Assembly: GCA_946407095.1 (NCBI GenBank)
Contig: CAMJMR010000010.1
Coordinates: 1-63,173 of the forward strand
Reading direction: 5' to 3'
Origin: an uncultured Selenomonadales bacterium
Lineage (GTDB): Bacteria; Bacillota; Negativicutes; Selenomonadales; Selenomonadaceae
Length of the DNA stretch: 63,173 nucleotides
This document shows positions 24,521 through 32,409 of the stretch, piece after piece. A program made the translations under genes and the position numbers. Position 1 is the stretch's first letter; each line of letters starts with the position of its first letter. The notes below the pieces were generated by a model. The model did not search any database. It worked only from the letters and a program-made list of their open reading frames with translations, and had not been told where the DNA came from.

Positions 24521-25303
24521 TTGAAATTAGGATTCTTCGATTCGGGCATGGGCGGACTTAGCGTCCTGCACCACGCGATGAAAATTTTGCCGCGCGAAGA
24601 GTTTATCTTTTTCGCGGACGAAGACAACGTCCCCTACGGCACGAAGACGCCCGAAGAGGTTTTGGGCTTCGTCGACGAGGCATTCAAGTTTTTGACGGCG
24701 CAAGGCGTTGGAGCGATTGTAGTGGCTTGCAACACGGCGACATCGGTGGCAGTCGGGGCAATGCGCGAAAAATATTCGTTGCCGATAATCGGCATGGAGC
24801 CCGCGCTGAAATTGGCGCTTGACACGTTCCCGAATCGGAAAGTTTTGGTCACGGCGACGGCGATAACAATCACGGGGAAAAAAATTCGTCGGCTGATAAA
24901 AACTTTGCACGCGGAAGATTTGGCGGAGTTGCGGGCGTTGCCGCGGCTGGTCGAATTCGCGGAGCGGCAGGAGTTCAAATCGGCGGCGGTCGAAGGATAT
25001 CTGCGCGGCGAGCTGTCGGCTTACGATTGGGAAAAATTTTCGTCGATGGTATTGGGTTGCACGCACTTCAATTACTTCAAAGACACGTTGAGAGAAATTT
25101 TGCCGCCGCACGTGAAAATCCTCGACGGGAACGCGGGCACGGTTAACGAACTGATACGGCGCACGCACTTACAACCTGCGCGGGCTGAAAATCTTCCGCC
25201 GACAAAATTTTTCTATTCGGGACGGCTAGTGACGGACACCGCCGAACTTGCGCGGCTCGAAAAATTTTTGAAACGGCTCGACGAAATGGAGGCGATTGAA
25301 TGA
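24521..25303 (+). CDS. murI: Glutamate racemase
   Basis: A 260-residue cofactor-independent racemase that makes D-glutamate for peptidoglycan. Signature segments are FDSGMGGLSVL (N-terminus), VPYGTK, the first catalytic Cys in VVACNTATS (about residue 70) and the second in LGCTHF (about residue 182). The usual Tyr/Pro after GCTH is Phe-Asn here, which is tolerated in some members. The start is a TTG with GGAGG 7 bases upstream. Its TGA overlaps the ATG of the next gene (ATGA), indicating translational coupling. Confidence 0.95.
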   Translation: MKLGFFDSGMGGLSVLHHAMKILPREEFIFFADEDNVPYGTKTPEEVLGFVDEAFKFLTAQGVGAIVVACNTATSVAVGAMREKYSLPIIGMEPALKLALDTFPNRKVLVTATAITITGKKIRRLIKTLHAEDLAELRALPRLVEFAERQEFKSAAVEGYLRGELSAYDWEKFSSMVLGCTHFNYFKDTLREILPPHVKILDGNAGTVNELIRRTHLQPARAENLPPTKFFYSGRLVTDTAELARLEKFLKRLDEMEAIE

Positions 25304-25956
25304 AAACTTACAAGGCAGCTATCTTCGATATGGACGGGACGCTCGTCGACACCTTGGAAGATTTGTACGACAGCGTCAATGAAATGCTTGCCCACTTCGA
25401 CTTTCCGCCGCGCACGATTGACGAAGTCAGACAATTTTGCGGCAACGGAGCCCGCAAGCTGATGATTCGGAGTTTGCCCGCCGATAAAGCGGATTTTGTC
25501 GACGCGGCTTTGGCTTACTACAATGACAGCTACGCCCTCCACTGCACCAACAAGGTCAAGCCCTACGCGGGCGTCATGGAGTTCTTGGCGGCGTTGGAGG
25601 CAAAAAAAATTCCGCTCGGCATCTGCACCAATAAGCAGCACTTCGCGGCGATTGAAATTGCGGAAAAGATTCTCGCGCCGATAAAATTTTCATACGTCAG
25701 CGGAGATGAGCCCAGTCAGCCTCGCAAGCCCGATCCTGCACGCGCCTTGGCAGGAGCCGCAAAGTTCGGCGTCGCGGCGGAGGACGTGGCTTACTTCGGC
25801 GATACGGCGGTCGACATTCAAACGGCGATTAACGCGGGTTTCCTTGCCGTCGGAGTGACGTGGGGCTTTCGTCCGCGCAGTGAACTCGTCGAAGCCGGCG
25901 CACAAATCATCGTCGACAGCCCGCAAGAAATTCTTGACTTAATAAACTTTGCTTAA
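25300..25956 (+). CDS. gph: HAD-family phosphatase, phosphoglycolate phosphatase-like
   Basis: A 218-residue HAD hydrolase of the Gph/PGP subfamily. Motif I is DMDGTLVDT (nucleophile Asp about residue 10), motif II lies in ICTNK, motif III Lys in PRKPDP and motif IV in YFGDTAVD. The likely role is removing 2-phosphoglycolate or another small phosphoester, but HAD substrates are hard to assign from sequence. The ATG overlaps the murI stop by four bases. A bidirectional terminator follows. Confidence 0.85.
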   Translation: MKTYKAAIFDMDGTLVDTLEDLYDSVNEMLAHFDFPPRTIDEVRQFCGNGARKLMIRSLPADKADFVDAALAYYNDSYALHCTNKVKPYAGVMEFLAALEAKKIPLGICTNKQHFAAIEIAEKILAPIKFSYVSGDEPSQPRKPDPARALAGAAKFGVAAEDVAYFGDTAVDIQTAINAGFLAVGVTWGFRPRSELVEAGAQIIVDSPQEILDLINFA

Positions 25957-25967
25957 TCGAATCAAAA

Positions 25968-26003
25968 AAGCCGTTCCACAATCGGAGCGGCTTATTTTTT
26001 TTT
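25968..26003. terminator. Bidirectional terminator between gph and the clostripain gene
   Basis: AAGCCGTTCC/GGAGCGGCTT stem with A run on the left and T run on the right, serving the two convergent genes. Confidence 0.82.
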
Positions 26004-26016
26004 AGCAAACGACCTT

Positions 26017-28056
26017 TTATTCGGCGTCGACAGTCGTCGAAATTTCGCCGTTATATACAGTGAACAGCACCAGCGAAGACAACGCGCTGTCCTCGGCGGT
26101 CGGCGATACAAACTCGAAGGCGTAAGCGTAATTGCCGTCGCCAAGGTTTTCGTCCGTGATTTGCGGGTTGTCGCCGATTGTGAACGTGTCGACTTCGACT
26201 TGCGTAAAATCGCTGTCATCGCCCGAAATCGTCATGCCGTAATGGAGCGTCGTAATCTCGTCACCTTCGCGGAGCTTAATCAGTTCGCGGCTGCTCATGC
26301 CGTTGCTTTCAAGCCCGTGGCGCGCGCCCAAGATGTAATATTTCTTGTCCTTGTAGACGTAGGCGACTTGCAAGTTGCATTCGACGCCGTTAAGCTTAAT
26401 CGGGATTGAATAGAGGTTGTAGCCGTCATTTTCCTCGACAATCTCGACGTAAACAGGATGACCGTCAAGCATGGGCCAGACCGCGCGGAAATTGTCGGTG
26501 AAGGTGCCCGCGTTCCAATCGGCGTTGATGTCCGAATCGCTGCCCAGGTAAAGGATGATGTCGTTGTCGGCGTCGATGTAGGCAAGTTGGCAATGCACGC
26601 TGGACAGCAAGTCCATTTGCTCGGCCGTGAGTTGAACGAAGGCATTGTTATTCGTGTCCAGCTGAACGGGCAAGTCTTCCAACTGCGAAACTTCAAACAG
26701 CTGTTGCGGCTCGGCGGGAGGTTCGGGCGCGGGCGTAACCAGCGTGTCACTTTCAAGCAACGGAACGACGTCGGCGGGAATTTGACCGTAAATCAGATAG
26801 TAGTACAGGAGCTTGTGCGAGGCGGGCGCGGATTCAAGATTTACGTATTTGGCAAGGCTGCCCTCGTCGCCGCTGTAAGAGTAGAAGCCCGACAGTCCGC
26901 CGCTGCGGTTGCGGTAGCCGCCGTTGACTTTGTAGATAACCGCGCCGTCGACGGCGTCAATCAACTTGTCGGCGGTGTTCGGAAGAATCGCCTTGTTGGT
27001 CTTCGCCAAGTCGACGATGTCAACCATGTTGGTGTAGCCCGTGCGCCGCGTGTTGCCGCCGTAATTTTCAGCCTGCGCGGCACCGCGTCCGAAGTGCGCG
27101 AAAAATTGACGAGGATTTTTGTGAGCAGCCCGCAAAGCCTCAAGCCCGAACGCCTCATATGAATGACGAAGCATGGGCAACTGCGCCAAGTCGATAACGG
27201 AAAGCGTGGCGGTGTCGGCAAGGTTGTACCTTGTGCAGGCGTCAATGTAGCTGTCGCAAATCGTTTGACCGAGTTTCGCGCCGCCCATAGCCGTATTGTT
27301 CACGAACGCGCCGAGCCAGCCCGTATAGTCCCAGCCGATGCCGGGCTCAACTTCCTCCGAGGCAGTAACGTAGCGCGTAACACCGTCAAGCGCGTTGACC
27401 GTGTCGTAAGTGGCCATAAGGCACGCGTCGAAGCCAATCAGCTCAAAGGGCGGGTTATCGGCATTCGCCTCATAAACGGACGTGAAGGCGTTGCGCAAGT
27501 CGTTTAGGCTTAGGAAATTGCCCGTGCGTTCGTCGTAGCAGACGCCGACAGCCGAGCCGCCGCCGTGATCCCAGAACACGAAAACTTTATGGTCGGCCGT
27601 GAAATTTTCCTTGCCGTAGCGCACGAAGTCCGCCAGCGTGTCGACGTTGCCCATATCGGCGTCGGGCAGCGTGGCGATTCGTTGCAAGCCGCTTGAGTCG
27701 TAAAGATAACGCTCGACGGCATTGCTTGGGACGACGTTGTTATGCCATTGCTCCGCGCCGCCCGTCTGAATCAAAACCTTGACGTTGGCGGGCAGTTTGA
27801 CGTTCAACAGCTCCTGGAAGTCCGAAGAGGCCGCGCCGGCACTTGTTTCCAAGTCGGTGCCGCAAAGATACCATTGAATTAGCCAAGTGTCTTCGGCCTT
27901 GTAGGTGTCCTCGAAGGTCGCCGATTTGGCGGTGCGTTGCGGCGGAGGCGCGTCCTCAATCGCCGCCATATCGGTGCAGCCCGCAACCGCCAAGCTTGCC
28001 GCGAAGAAAATCGTCAGCAAGAAAAATCTTTGTACTGCCTGTCGAACCCGTTGCAT
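26017..28056 (-). CDS. Clostripain-family (C11) cysteine peptidase lipoprotein
   Basis: A 679-residue lipoprotein with lipobox LAVAGC (Cys27). The peptidase region shows the C11 clostripain arrangement: the catalytic His is in FWDHGGG (His164) and the catalytic Cys in GFDACLM (Cys212), followed by SEEVEPGIGWDY. Clostripain-like enzymes cleave after basic residues in characterised cases; specificity here is not shown. A Pro/Glu-rich linker near residue 440 leads into a C-terminal region of unknown fold (about residues 450-679). The ATG at 28056 has GGAAAGGAG upstream. It probably works at the cell surface. Repeat B2 lies just upstream of it. Confidence 0.9.
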   Translation of the reverse strand: MQRVRQAVQRFFLLTIFFAASLAVAGCTDMAAIEDAPPPQRTAKSATFEDTYKAEDTWLIQWYLCGTDLETSAGAASSDFQELLNVKLPANVKVLIQTGGAEQWHNNVVPSNAVERYLYDSSGLQRIATLPDADMGNVDTLADFVRYGKENFTADHKVFVFWDHGGGSAVGVCYDERTGNFLSLNDLRNAFTSVYEANADNPPFELIGFDACLMATYDTVNALDGVTRYVTASEEVEPGIGWDYTGWLGAFVNNTAMGGAKLGQTICDSYIDACTRYNLADTATLSVIDLAQLPMLRHSYEAFGLEALRAAHKNPRQFFAHFGRGAAQAENYGGNTRRTGYTNMVDIVDLAKTNKAILPNTADKLIDAVDGAVIYKVNGGYRNRSGGLSGFYSYSGDEGSLAKYVNLESAPASHKLLYYYLIYGQIPADVVPLLESDTLVTPAPEPPAEPQQLFEVSQLEDLPVQLDTNNNAFVQLTAEQMDLLSSVHCQLAYIDADNDIILYLGSDSDINADWNAGTFTDNFRAVWPMLDGHPVYVEIVEENDGYNLYSIPIKLNGVECNLQVAYVYKDKKYYILGARHGLESNGMSSRELIKLREGDEITTLHYGMTISGDDSDFTQVEVDTFTIGDNPQITDENLGDGNYAYAFEFVSPTAEDSALSSLVLFTVYNGEISTTVDAE

Positions 28057-28095
28057 TGTCGCAACTCCTTTCCGTTAAAAAATTTACCGCCGTTG

Positions 28096-28306
28096 CCCTT
28101 TCTTCCCGTGCAAAAAAGGTCTCATAGAATCATTTTTATATCTACTTTCTTTCACCGGGGAAAGAAAGTAGCAAAGAAACCCGCCTCGCAGGGGCGGAAA
28201 CCGACCACTTGTCCAACGTCCGCGCAAGCCGAAGCCGTGTGTGCGCCGCTACTTCGCATCACGCTCAGTACGCGGCGCGGCCGCCGTCCGTGGCGGCCTC
28301 TGTCCC
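28096..28306 (+). repeat. Repeat family B, copy B2
   Basis: CCCTTTCTTCCCGTGC, then CATAGAATCATTTTTAT, hairpin CTACTTTCTTT / AAAGAAAGTAG (about 28141-28171), CAAAGAAA, a GCCTCGCAGGGGCG segment, GCGCCGCTACTTCGCATCACG, and a terminal GCCGCCGTCCGTGGCGGC hairpin. It is closest to the inverted copy at 45346-45546. It separates two leftward lipoprotein genes. Confidence 0.82.
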
Positions 28307-28357
28307 CTGCAACTCGTTCCTTACTTTACCAACAGCCCTAAAAAATTTTGCATGCGA

Positions 28358-29014
28358 TTATTTTTGTCCGGTGAGCAAATCGATTAAAGCCTTGCCGTCG
28401 GTGGGCATCCAATGAGTATTGCCGCTTGCGCCCGTCACCTTTTGGCAAGGTATCTCGAAAGTTTTTTCGGCGTGGAAGGCGATGACGTCGATGTATTTGC
28501 CCACCGCGCTTATCGCCAACTTTTGAACGTCGGTATTGTCCTTGATTTGCTCGTCAGTGGCGCCGTCCGATTTGAGCTTGCCGACCATGCCGATTAAAGC
28601 AATCAGCTCGTCGTTATTGGCGGCGGCAGTCTTCGCGGTAGCCGCTTGGTCAACCGTCGTCGTCGTCAGCTCGACAATCGGCTGCGCGCCCTCGCTTTTG
28701 AGCGTCGTCTTGAGCGCAACGTTGCCTTTGAGCTTGTCGAAATACTTTTGCGCAATTTCCTGCGCGGTGTCATCACTCAAGGGCGCGATATTTTCCATAG
28801 AGGCGACAAACGTAGCGGCCACCGCCTTGCGAATCGCGTTCCTGTCGTCCTCGTCCAAGCCGCCCGCCGATAAGTTTTCGCTCTCGCCCGTCATGACGAT
28901 TTCGGCGTAGGCAAGGACGGCTTTGTCGGGCGTGCCGATGATTTTTTCCTCGCCGCAGCCCGCCGCGATTAAAGCCGCCGTCAGAGCCGCGCAGATTAAA
29001 ATTTTCCTCAGCAT
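28358..29014 (-). CDS. Putative lipoprotein (DUF5105-like)
   Basis: A 218-residue lipoprotein starting at the ATG at 29014 (MLRKILICAALTAALIAAGCG; lipobox Cys about residue 20), with GGAGGAAC 9 bases upstream. An extended -10 TGATATAAT lies about 30 bases further up. The mature part is helical and Thr/Ala-rich with DEDDRNAIRKAV and EIAQKYFDKLKG. The pattern is reminiscent of DUF5105-type lipoproteins, but I hold this loosely. Function unknown, probably outer face of the cytoplasmic membrane. Confidence 0.65.
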   Translation of the reverse strand: MLRKILICAALTAALIAAGCGEEKIIGTPDKAVLAYAEIVMTGESENLSAGGLDEDDRNAIRKAVAATFVASMENIAPLSDDTAQEIAQKYFDKLKGNVALKTTLKSEGAQPIVELTTTTVDQAATAKTAAANNDELIALIGMVGKLKSDGATDEQIKDNTDVQKLAISAVGKYIDVIAFHAEKTFEIPCQKVTGASGNTHWMPTDGKALIDLLTGQK

Positions 29015-29079
29015 AAAGAAAGTTCCTCCTTCCGATTGCCGCATTATATCAAAAGCAAGTTGCAGGGGACAAGGCAAGA

Positions 29080-29112
29080 AATTTAAAAGCCCGCCGATTC
29101 AAGCGGGCTTGT
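29080..29112. terminator. Terminator between the lipoprotein and Asn-synthetase-like genes
   Basis: AGCCCGC/GCGGGCT stem with an 8-base loop, flanked on the minus strand by TTTTAAATTT. It would end the leftward transcript from 31.4 kb. Confidence 0.7.
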
Positions 29113-29129
29113 TTTGTCGGTGTTAAGCT

Positions 29130-29831
29130 TTAGGTGTCGCTTCTGTGCGGCAACCATTCGACTTGTATGGTAATTTCTTCGTCGGCCTTCACGTCGATTG
29201 TGTGGCGATAAGGTTTGTTGTGCCAAGCGGGCGTGAGCGTATCAAACAGCGTCTTTTTGTTCACAACTAAGCGCGTGTAGTCTACCCAGTAAGGAATGCG
29301 TTTGGATTTATCTTCTCTGTTGCGAATGTCAATGCCCAAGAGCCGTACTTGTAATTTTCCGTTTGCGAAAGTTTTGGCAACGATTTTCAAAATGCCGGCA
29401 TAAGAAGTGATTACGTAACCAATGCCACCACGCTGAAACCATGCAGGTTGACTTATCCCGGCTCTGTTGTCGGACACGGACAGGATTTGAAGAGCGGCCG
29501 CGTTCGTTTTGGGCGTGAATTGAATGTCTATTCTGGCGGTAAAATAATAACGGAACTTACGAATTATCTCCACGTCATCGTGAATGAGATAAAAGTCTTG
29601 TTCAATAAAGCGTTTCACGTCTTGATACGGCGAGTGGTTGCATTGACTGATTTCCACGTCCTCCAAAACCCGCGTGACGCCCGTGAGTGCATACATGGGG
29701 CGATCGCGACCAAAAACATAAGTATCGTAATAAGATGCCGCACGATGATATATTTCCTCGTCAAAGTACGCGCTGAAGAGACCGTAAGTGCGACTCGAAC
29801 CAAATATTACCCTTAAGCAAGCATCGGGCAA
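29130..29831 (-). CDS. C-terminal part of the Asn-synthetase-like gene (frameshifted)
   Basis: An open frame of 233 codons counted from a TTG at 29831, but it has no clear ribosome site there. On the minus strand the frame is open upstream to the ten-G tract at 29911-29920 and beyond. If that tract had nine (or twelve) G, it would continue directly from the asparagine-synthetase-like frame, giving one protein of about 750 residues. The encoded region is soluble, beta-rich, with no family I recognise, and ends VEWLPHRSDT. It is therefore most likely the C-terminal domain of the upstream gene, separated by slippage or a sequencing error. Confidence 0.6.
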   Translation of the reverse strand: MPDACLRVIFGSSRTYGLFSAYFDEEIYHRAASYYDTYVFGRDRPMYALTGVTRVLEDVEISQCNHSPYQDVKRFIEQDFYLIHDDVEIIRKFRYYFTARIDIQFTPKTNAAALQILSVSDNRAGISQPAWFQRGGIGYVITSYAGILKIVAKTFANGKLQVRLLGIDIRNREDKSKRIPYWVDYTRLVVNKKTLFDTLTPAWHNKPYRHTIDVKADEEITIQVEWLPHRSDT

Positions 29832-29889
29832 GCCGCTAGAAATGCCGGAATTTTTGCGCCCCGAAGCAAAGATTTTCTCCGCACGCGTG

Positions 29890-31383
29890 TCACGCGGCTG
29901 CAGATTGAATCCCCCCCCCCACTCGGTTTTTATCGGGCGTCAAGCGGCGCGGGAAACGTTCGTTGAGTTTTTGCGCATAGGCGATGGTTTCGGGCGTGAT
30001 GAATCGTCCGCCCTCAAACGGGAACTTCAACAAGTCCGGCTCATAACGCGTGAAAAGCAACGCTATCAATAATTTGGCGTCGGAATATCCGGGCACTTCA
30101 AGCTGTAAAGTTCGAACTATTGGATCAAGCGCAGGAAAAAGATGTCGACTATTTCTTAGGTGAGCAACTACCGAAGCTTTTCCATAGTGATTTCTGGCAC
30201 GAGTTTCCTGATAAAGTATTTGCGAAATGCTGTATGAGTCTTCGTCAATTATTCCATATTTATTGCAGATGTTGCGAAAAGCGGCTTTAAGAATCGTTTC
30301 AGTGGAATGAAATAACTCTTGTGACAAATTGGATGAATATGGCTTCGTTTTCCAAGATTGATTCCTTAGAAATACTTTCGGCGAGCCGCGCCAATAAGCA
30401 CGGAGTGTTTCGCCGGAATTCCCTGTAAGGTTGTAGGTCTTTTCAACATTTTTTTGAAACCGAAATTTTGGAATGTTGTTAAAGGTTTGTATGGCATATG
30501 TGTTGATATTTAAGATGTCCGTAAGGCTGTAATTAAAAGTTTCTTGTTTGGGCAACGGTCGATTCAATTTGAAATTAAATCGATTGGCAATTTGAGTAGA
30601 GATTTCATAATCTTCCGGATGGCAAATAAGCGTGTCGTTGATTGAAAAAATTCGTATCTTGTTTAAGTCTGCACCCGAATTCAACAGCAACGCAAGAGAA
30701 ACACGCGTGTCGAAGCCGCCCGACAAATCCGCTTGAAAAAATTTCGTATGCTCGGTCACGCCGCGAAAAACCTTACCCCAGAGTTCAACCCAGCGATCCA
30801 AGGCAGCGATGCCCTCTTCAGAATTAAGTGGGACACTGTATTCGTGATAATTTGTAAGTTCCGTCTCAAGAGTTTTTTTGATCGCGTCTATGTGAATAAT
30901 CGTGCTTCTGTCGGCAAGTTCAATCTCGTTGACGGCAGTTTCGGAATAGGCGTGACTGCACACGTCATTGACCAATAAATGGTTGCAGTAGTCGCGGTTG
31001 ACGGTCAGCGGGTAGCGAAACTTGACGTGGTCGAGCAGGCGGAAAAAGGAATTGCTCAGCGCGAAATAATCGCCTTGGCGGAAAAGGTAAATGCCCCAGC
31101 AACCGTTCAAGTCCTGCTTAATCGTTATCTGCCCGTCTTTGACTTCGACGTAGACGTAGCAACCGCGCCCGTCCAATCCCGCAATCGCCTCTTCGGTCAG
31201 GTTGTCCTCTTCGTAAATGCCGCTCTCTTGAATCGAATAGCCGTAAAAGCGCGTTTGAACGGCGGACAGATTATCGGAATCGATAAGGAAAAATTCCTTT
31301 TCCACGTCGAAATAATTGACGCTGTCGCGTTCCAGTTCCGTAATCTGCTCCAAAAGTTTTTTGTGCTCTTCAGCATTCCGCAT
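29890..31383 (-). CDS. Asparagine-synthetase-like ATP-dependent protein
   Basis: A 497-residue protein read to the stop just after the G tract. The N-terminal half resembles a class-II amidotransferase domain without its catalytic Cys1 (GCYVYVEV, ITIKQDLNGCWGIYLF, YFALSNSFFRLLDH). From about residue 205 the ATP-pyrophosphatase loop is QADLSGGFDTRV, matching the SGGxD motif of asparagine synthetases and related amide-forming enzymes. The missing Cys suggests it uses free ammonia or another amine, as in surface-polymer or natural-product amidation; that is inference. The ATG at 31383 is chosen because GAAAGG lies 9 bases upstream. The DNA is noticeably AT-richer than its surroundings, consistent with transfer. 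Confidence 0.72.
   Translation of the reverse strand: MRNAEEHKKLLEQITELERDSVNYFDVEKEFFLIDSDNLSAVQTRFYGYSIQESGIYEEDNLTEEAIAGLDGRGCYVYVEVKDGQITIKQDLNGCWGIYLFRQGDYFALSNSFFRLLDHVKFRYPLTVNRDYCNHLLVNDVCSHAYSETAVNEIELADRSTIIHIDAIKKTLETELTNYHEYSVPLNSEEGIAALDRWVELWGKVFRGVTEHTKFFQADLSGGFDTRVSLALLLNSGADLNKIRIFSINDTLICHPEDYEISTQIANRFNFKLNRPLPKQETFNYSLTDILNINTYAIQTFNNIPKFRFQKNVEKTYNLTGNSGETLRAYWRGSPKVFLRNQSWKTKPYSSNLSQELFHSTETILKAAFRNICNKYGIIDEDSYSISQILYQETRARNHYGKASVVAHLRNSRHLFPALDPIVRTLQLEVPGYSDAKLLIALLFTRYEPDLLKFPFEGGRFITPETIAYAQKLNERFPRRLTPDKNRVGGGIQSAAA
29911..29920 (-). repeat. Ten-base homopolymer (G10 on coding strand)
   Basis: Ten consecutive C on the plus strand, ten G in the coding strand of the leftward gene. 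With ten G the upstream frame ends six codons later; with eleven it also stops within about 40 codons; with nine or twelve it joins the downstream ORF. Such tracts are classic slipped-strand sites. Confidence 0.8.
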
Positions 31384-31457
31384 ATGCATCATCCTTTCGC
31401 GGCGAATGGTACTTTAGTTAAGGCTCGTTGTCAAGGAAGAAAATCTTTCGCAAGCCG

Positions 31458-32399
31458 TCAGCGTTTGAATTTTTTCTCGACCTTGGTGAAAATCAGCGGT
31501 ATCACGAACAGAATCGAAAAGAATGGCAGGAACGCCTTGAAGAACTTGTACGCCTCGACGCTCAGCAACATTTTCATCAGCGGGTAGAAAATCACGGCTA
31601 TCACGCCCAAAATCGCGAAGCCGATTATCACGCGCCAGAGTTTGTCCTTTTGCGACACCGTCGTCTTGAAGTTGACGAATCTAAGCTCAAGGAACCAGCC
31701 CAAGAAAAATGCCAGCCCGAAGCCCAAGGCGTCGAAGGCAGCCGCCCTTGCATCCGTCGGGTCGACGATAAGTTTGCCGTTCATGAAGTCTTCGGGGTAC
31801 GGCTTGAAGTAAAGCCACAGGAAGACGATTAAGACCGTCAACAGTCCGCCAAGGAAAAACAAGACTTGCCGCTCCCTGTCCTTGCCCATCCACGCGAAAA
31901 GCCGCTCCGCCGCGAACAACAGCCCGACCGAATACGCTACCGCAACCAAAACGTCTTGCGGCGTGTGCACTCCCAAAAAATTTCTGCTGAACGCTACCAA
32001 CAAAATTATCGCCGCGCAGGGAATTATCAGCCACGGGAAAGTTTTTCGGTAAAAAAACGCCAAGCCGCCGTAAATCGCAGTCGTGAATTGCGTGTGACCG
32101 CTCGGAAACGAAAATTCCGACGCCTTTGCCATTGCTGCCGCCGAAGGTGTCAACGCCGCGTCTTTAAACCACGGACGATAGACGCAGAACGTTCCTTTGA
32201 GCAATTCGTTAATCACGCGCCCGCACGTCGCATTGAACAGCAGGAACAGCCCCGCGTTTTTGTTGAAGCACCAGAAAAGTATCGCAGGTATCGCCGCAGT
32301 CAAAGGATTCGTCGGCAGGGCGGAGACCAGCGTAAACAATCCTTCGCCGCCCCAATCGTTGCGCAAGCCCTGCAAAAATATTAAATAATCTAAATCCAC
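31458..32399 (-). CDS. PAP2-family membrane phosphatase
   Basis: A 313-residue integral membrane phosphatase of the PAP2 superfamily. The three catalytic motifs are visible: KGTFCVYRP (motif 1, about residue 68), FPSGH (motif 2) and SRNFLGVHTPQD (motif 3), interleaved with about seven membrane helices. Members dephosphorylate undecaprenyl pyrophosphate or phosphatidate; which applies here is open. The GTG at 32399 has GGAGG 8 bases upstream. It lies 10 bases downstream of the symporter gene's stop, so the two are probably cotranscribed. Confidence 0.88.
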   Translation of the reverse strand: MDLDYLIFLQGLRNDWGGEGLFTLVSALPTNPLTAAIPAILFWCFNKNAGLFLLFNATCGRVINELLKGTFCVYRPWFKDAALTPSAAAMAKASEFSFPSGHTQFTTAIYGGLAFFYRKTFPWLIIPCAAIILLVAFSRNFLGVHTPQDVLVAVAYSVGLLFAAERLFAWMGKDRERQVLFFLGGLLTVLIVFLWLYFKPYPEDFMNGKLIVDPTDARAAAFDALGFGLAFFLGWFLELRFVNFKTTVSQKDKLWRVIIGFAILGVIAVIFYPLMKMLLSVEAYKFFKAFLPFFSILFVIPLIFTKVEKKFKR

Positions 32400-32409
32400 A
32401 ATACGCCTC

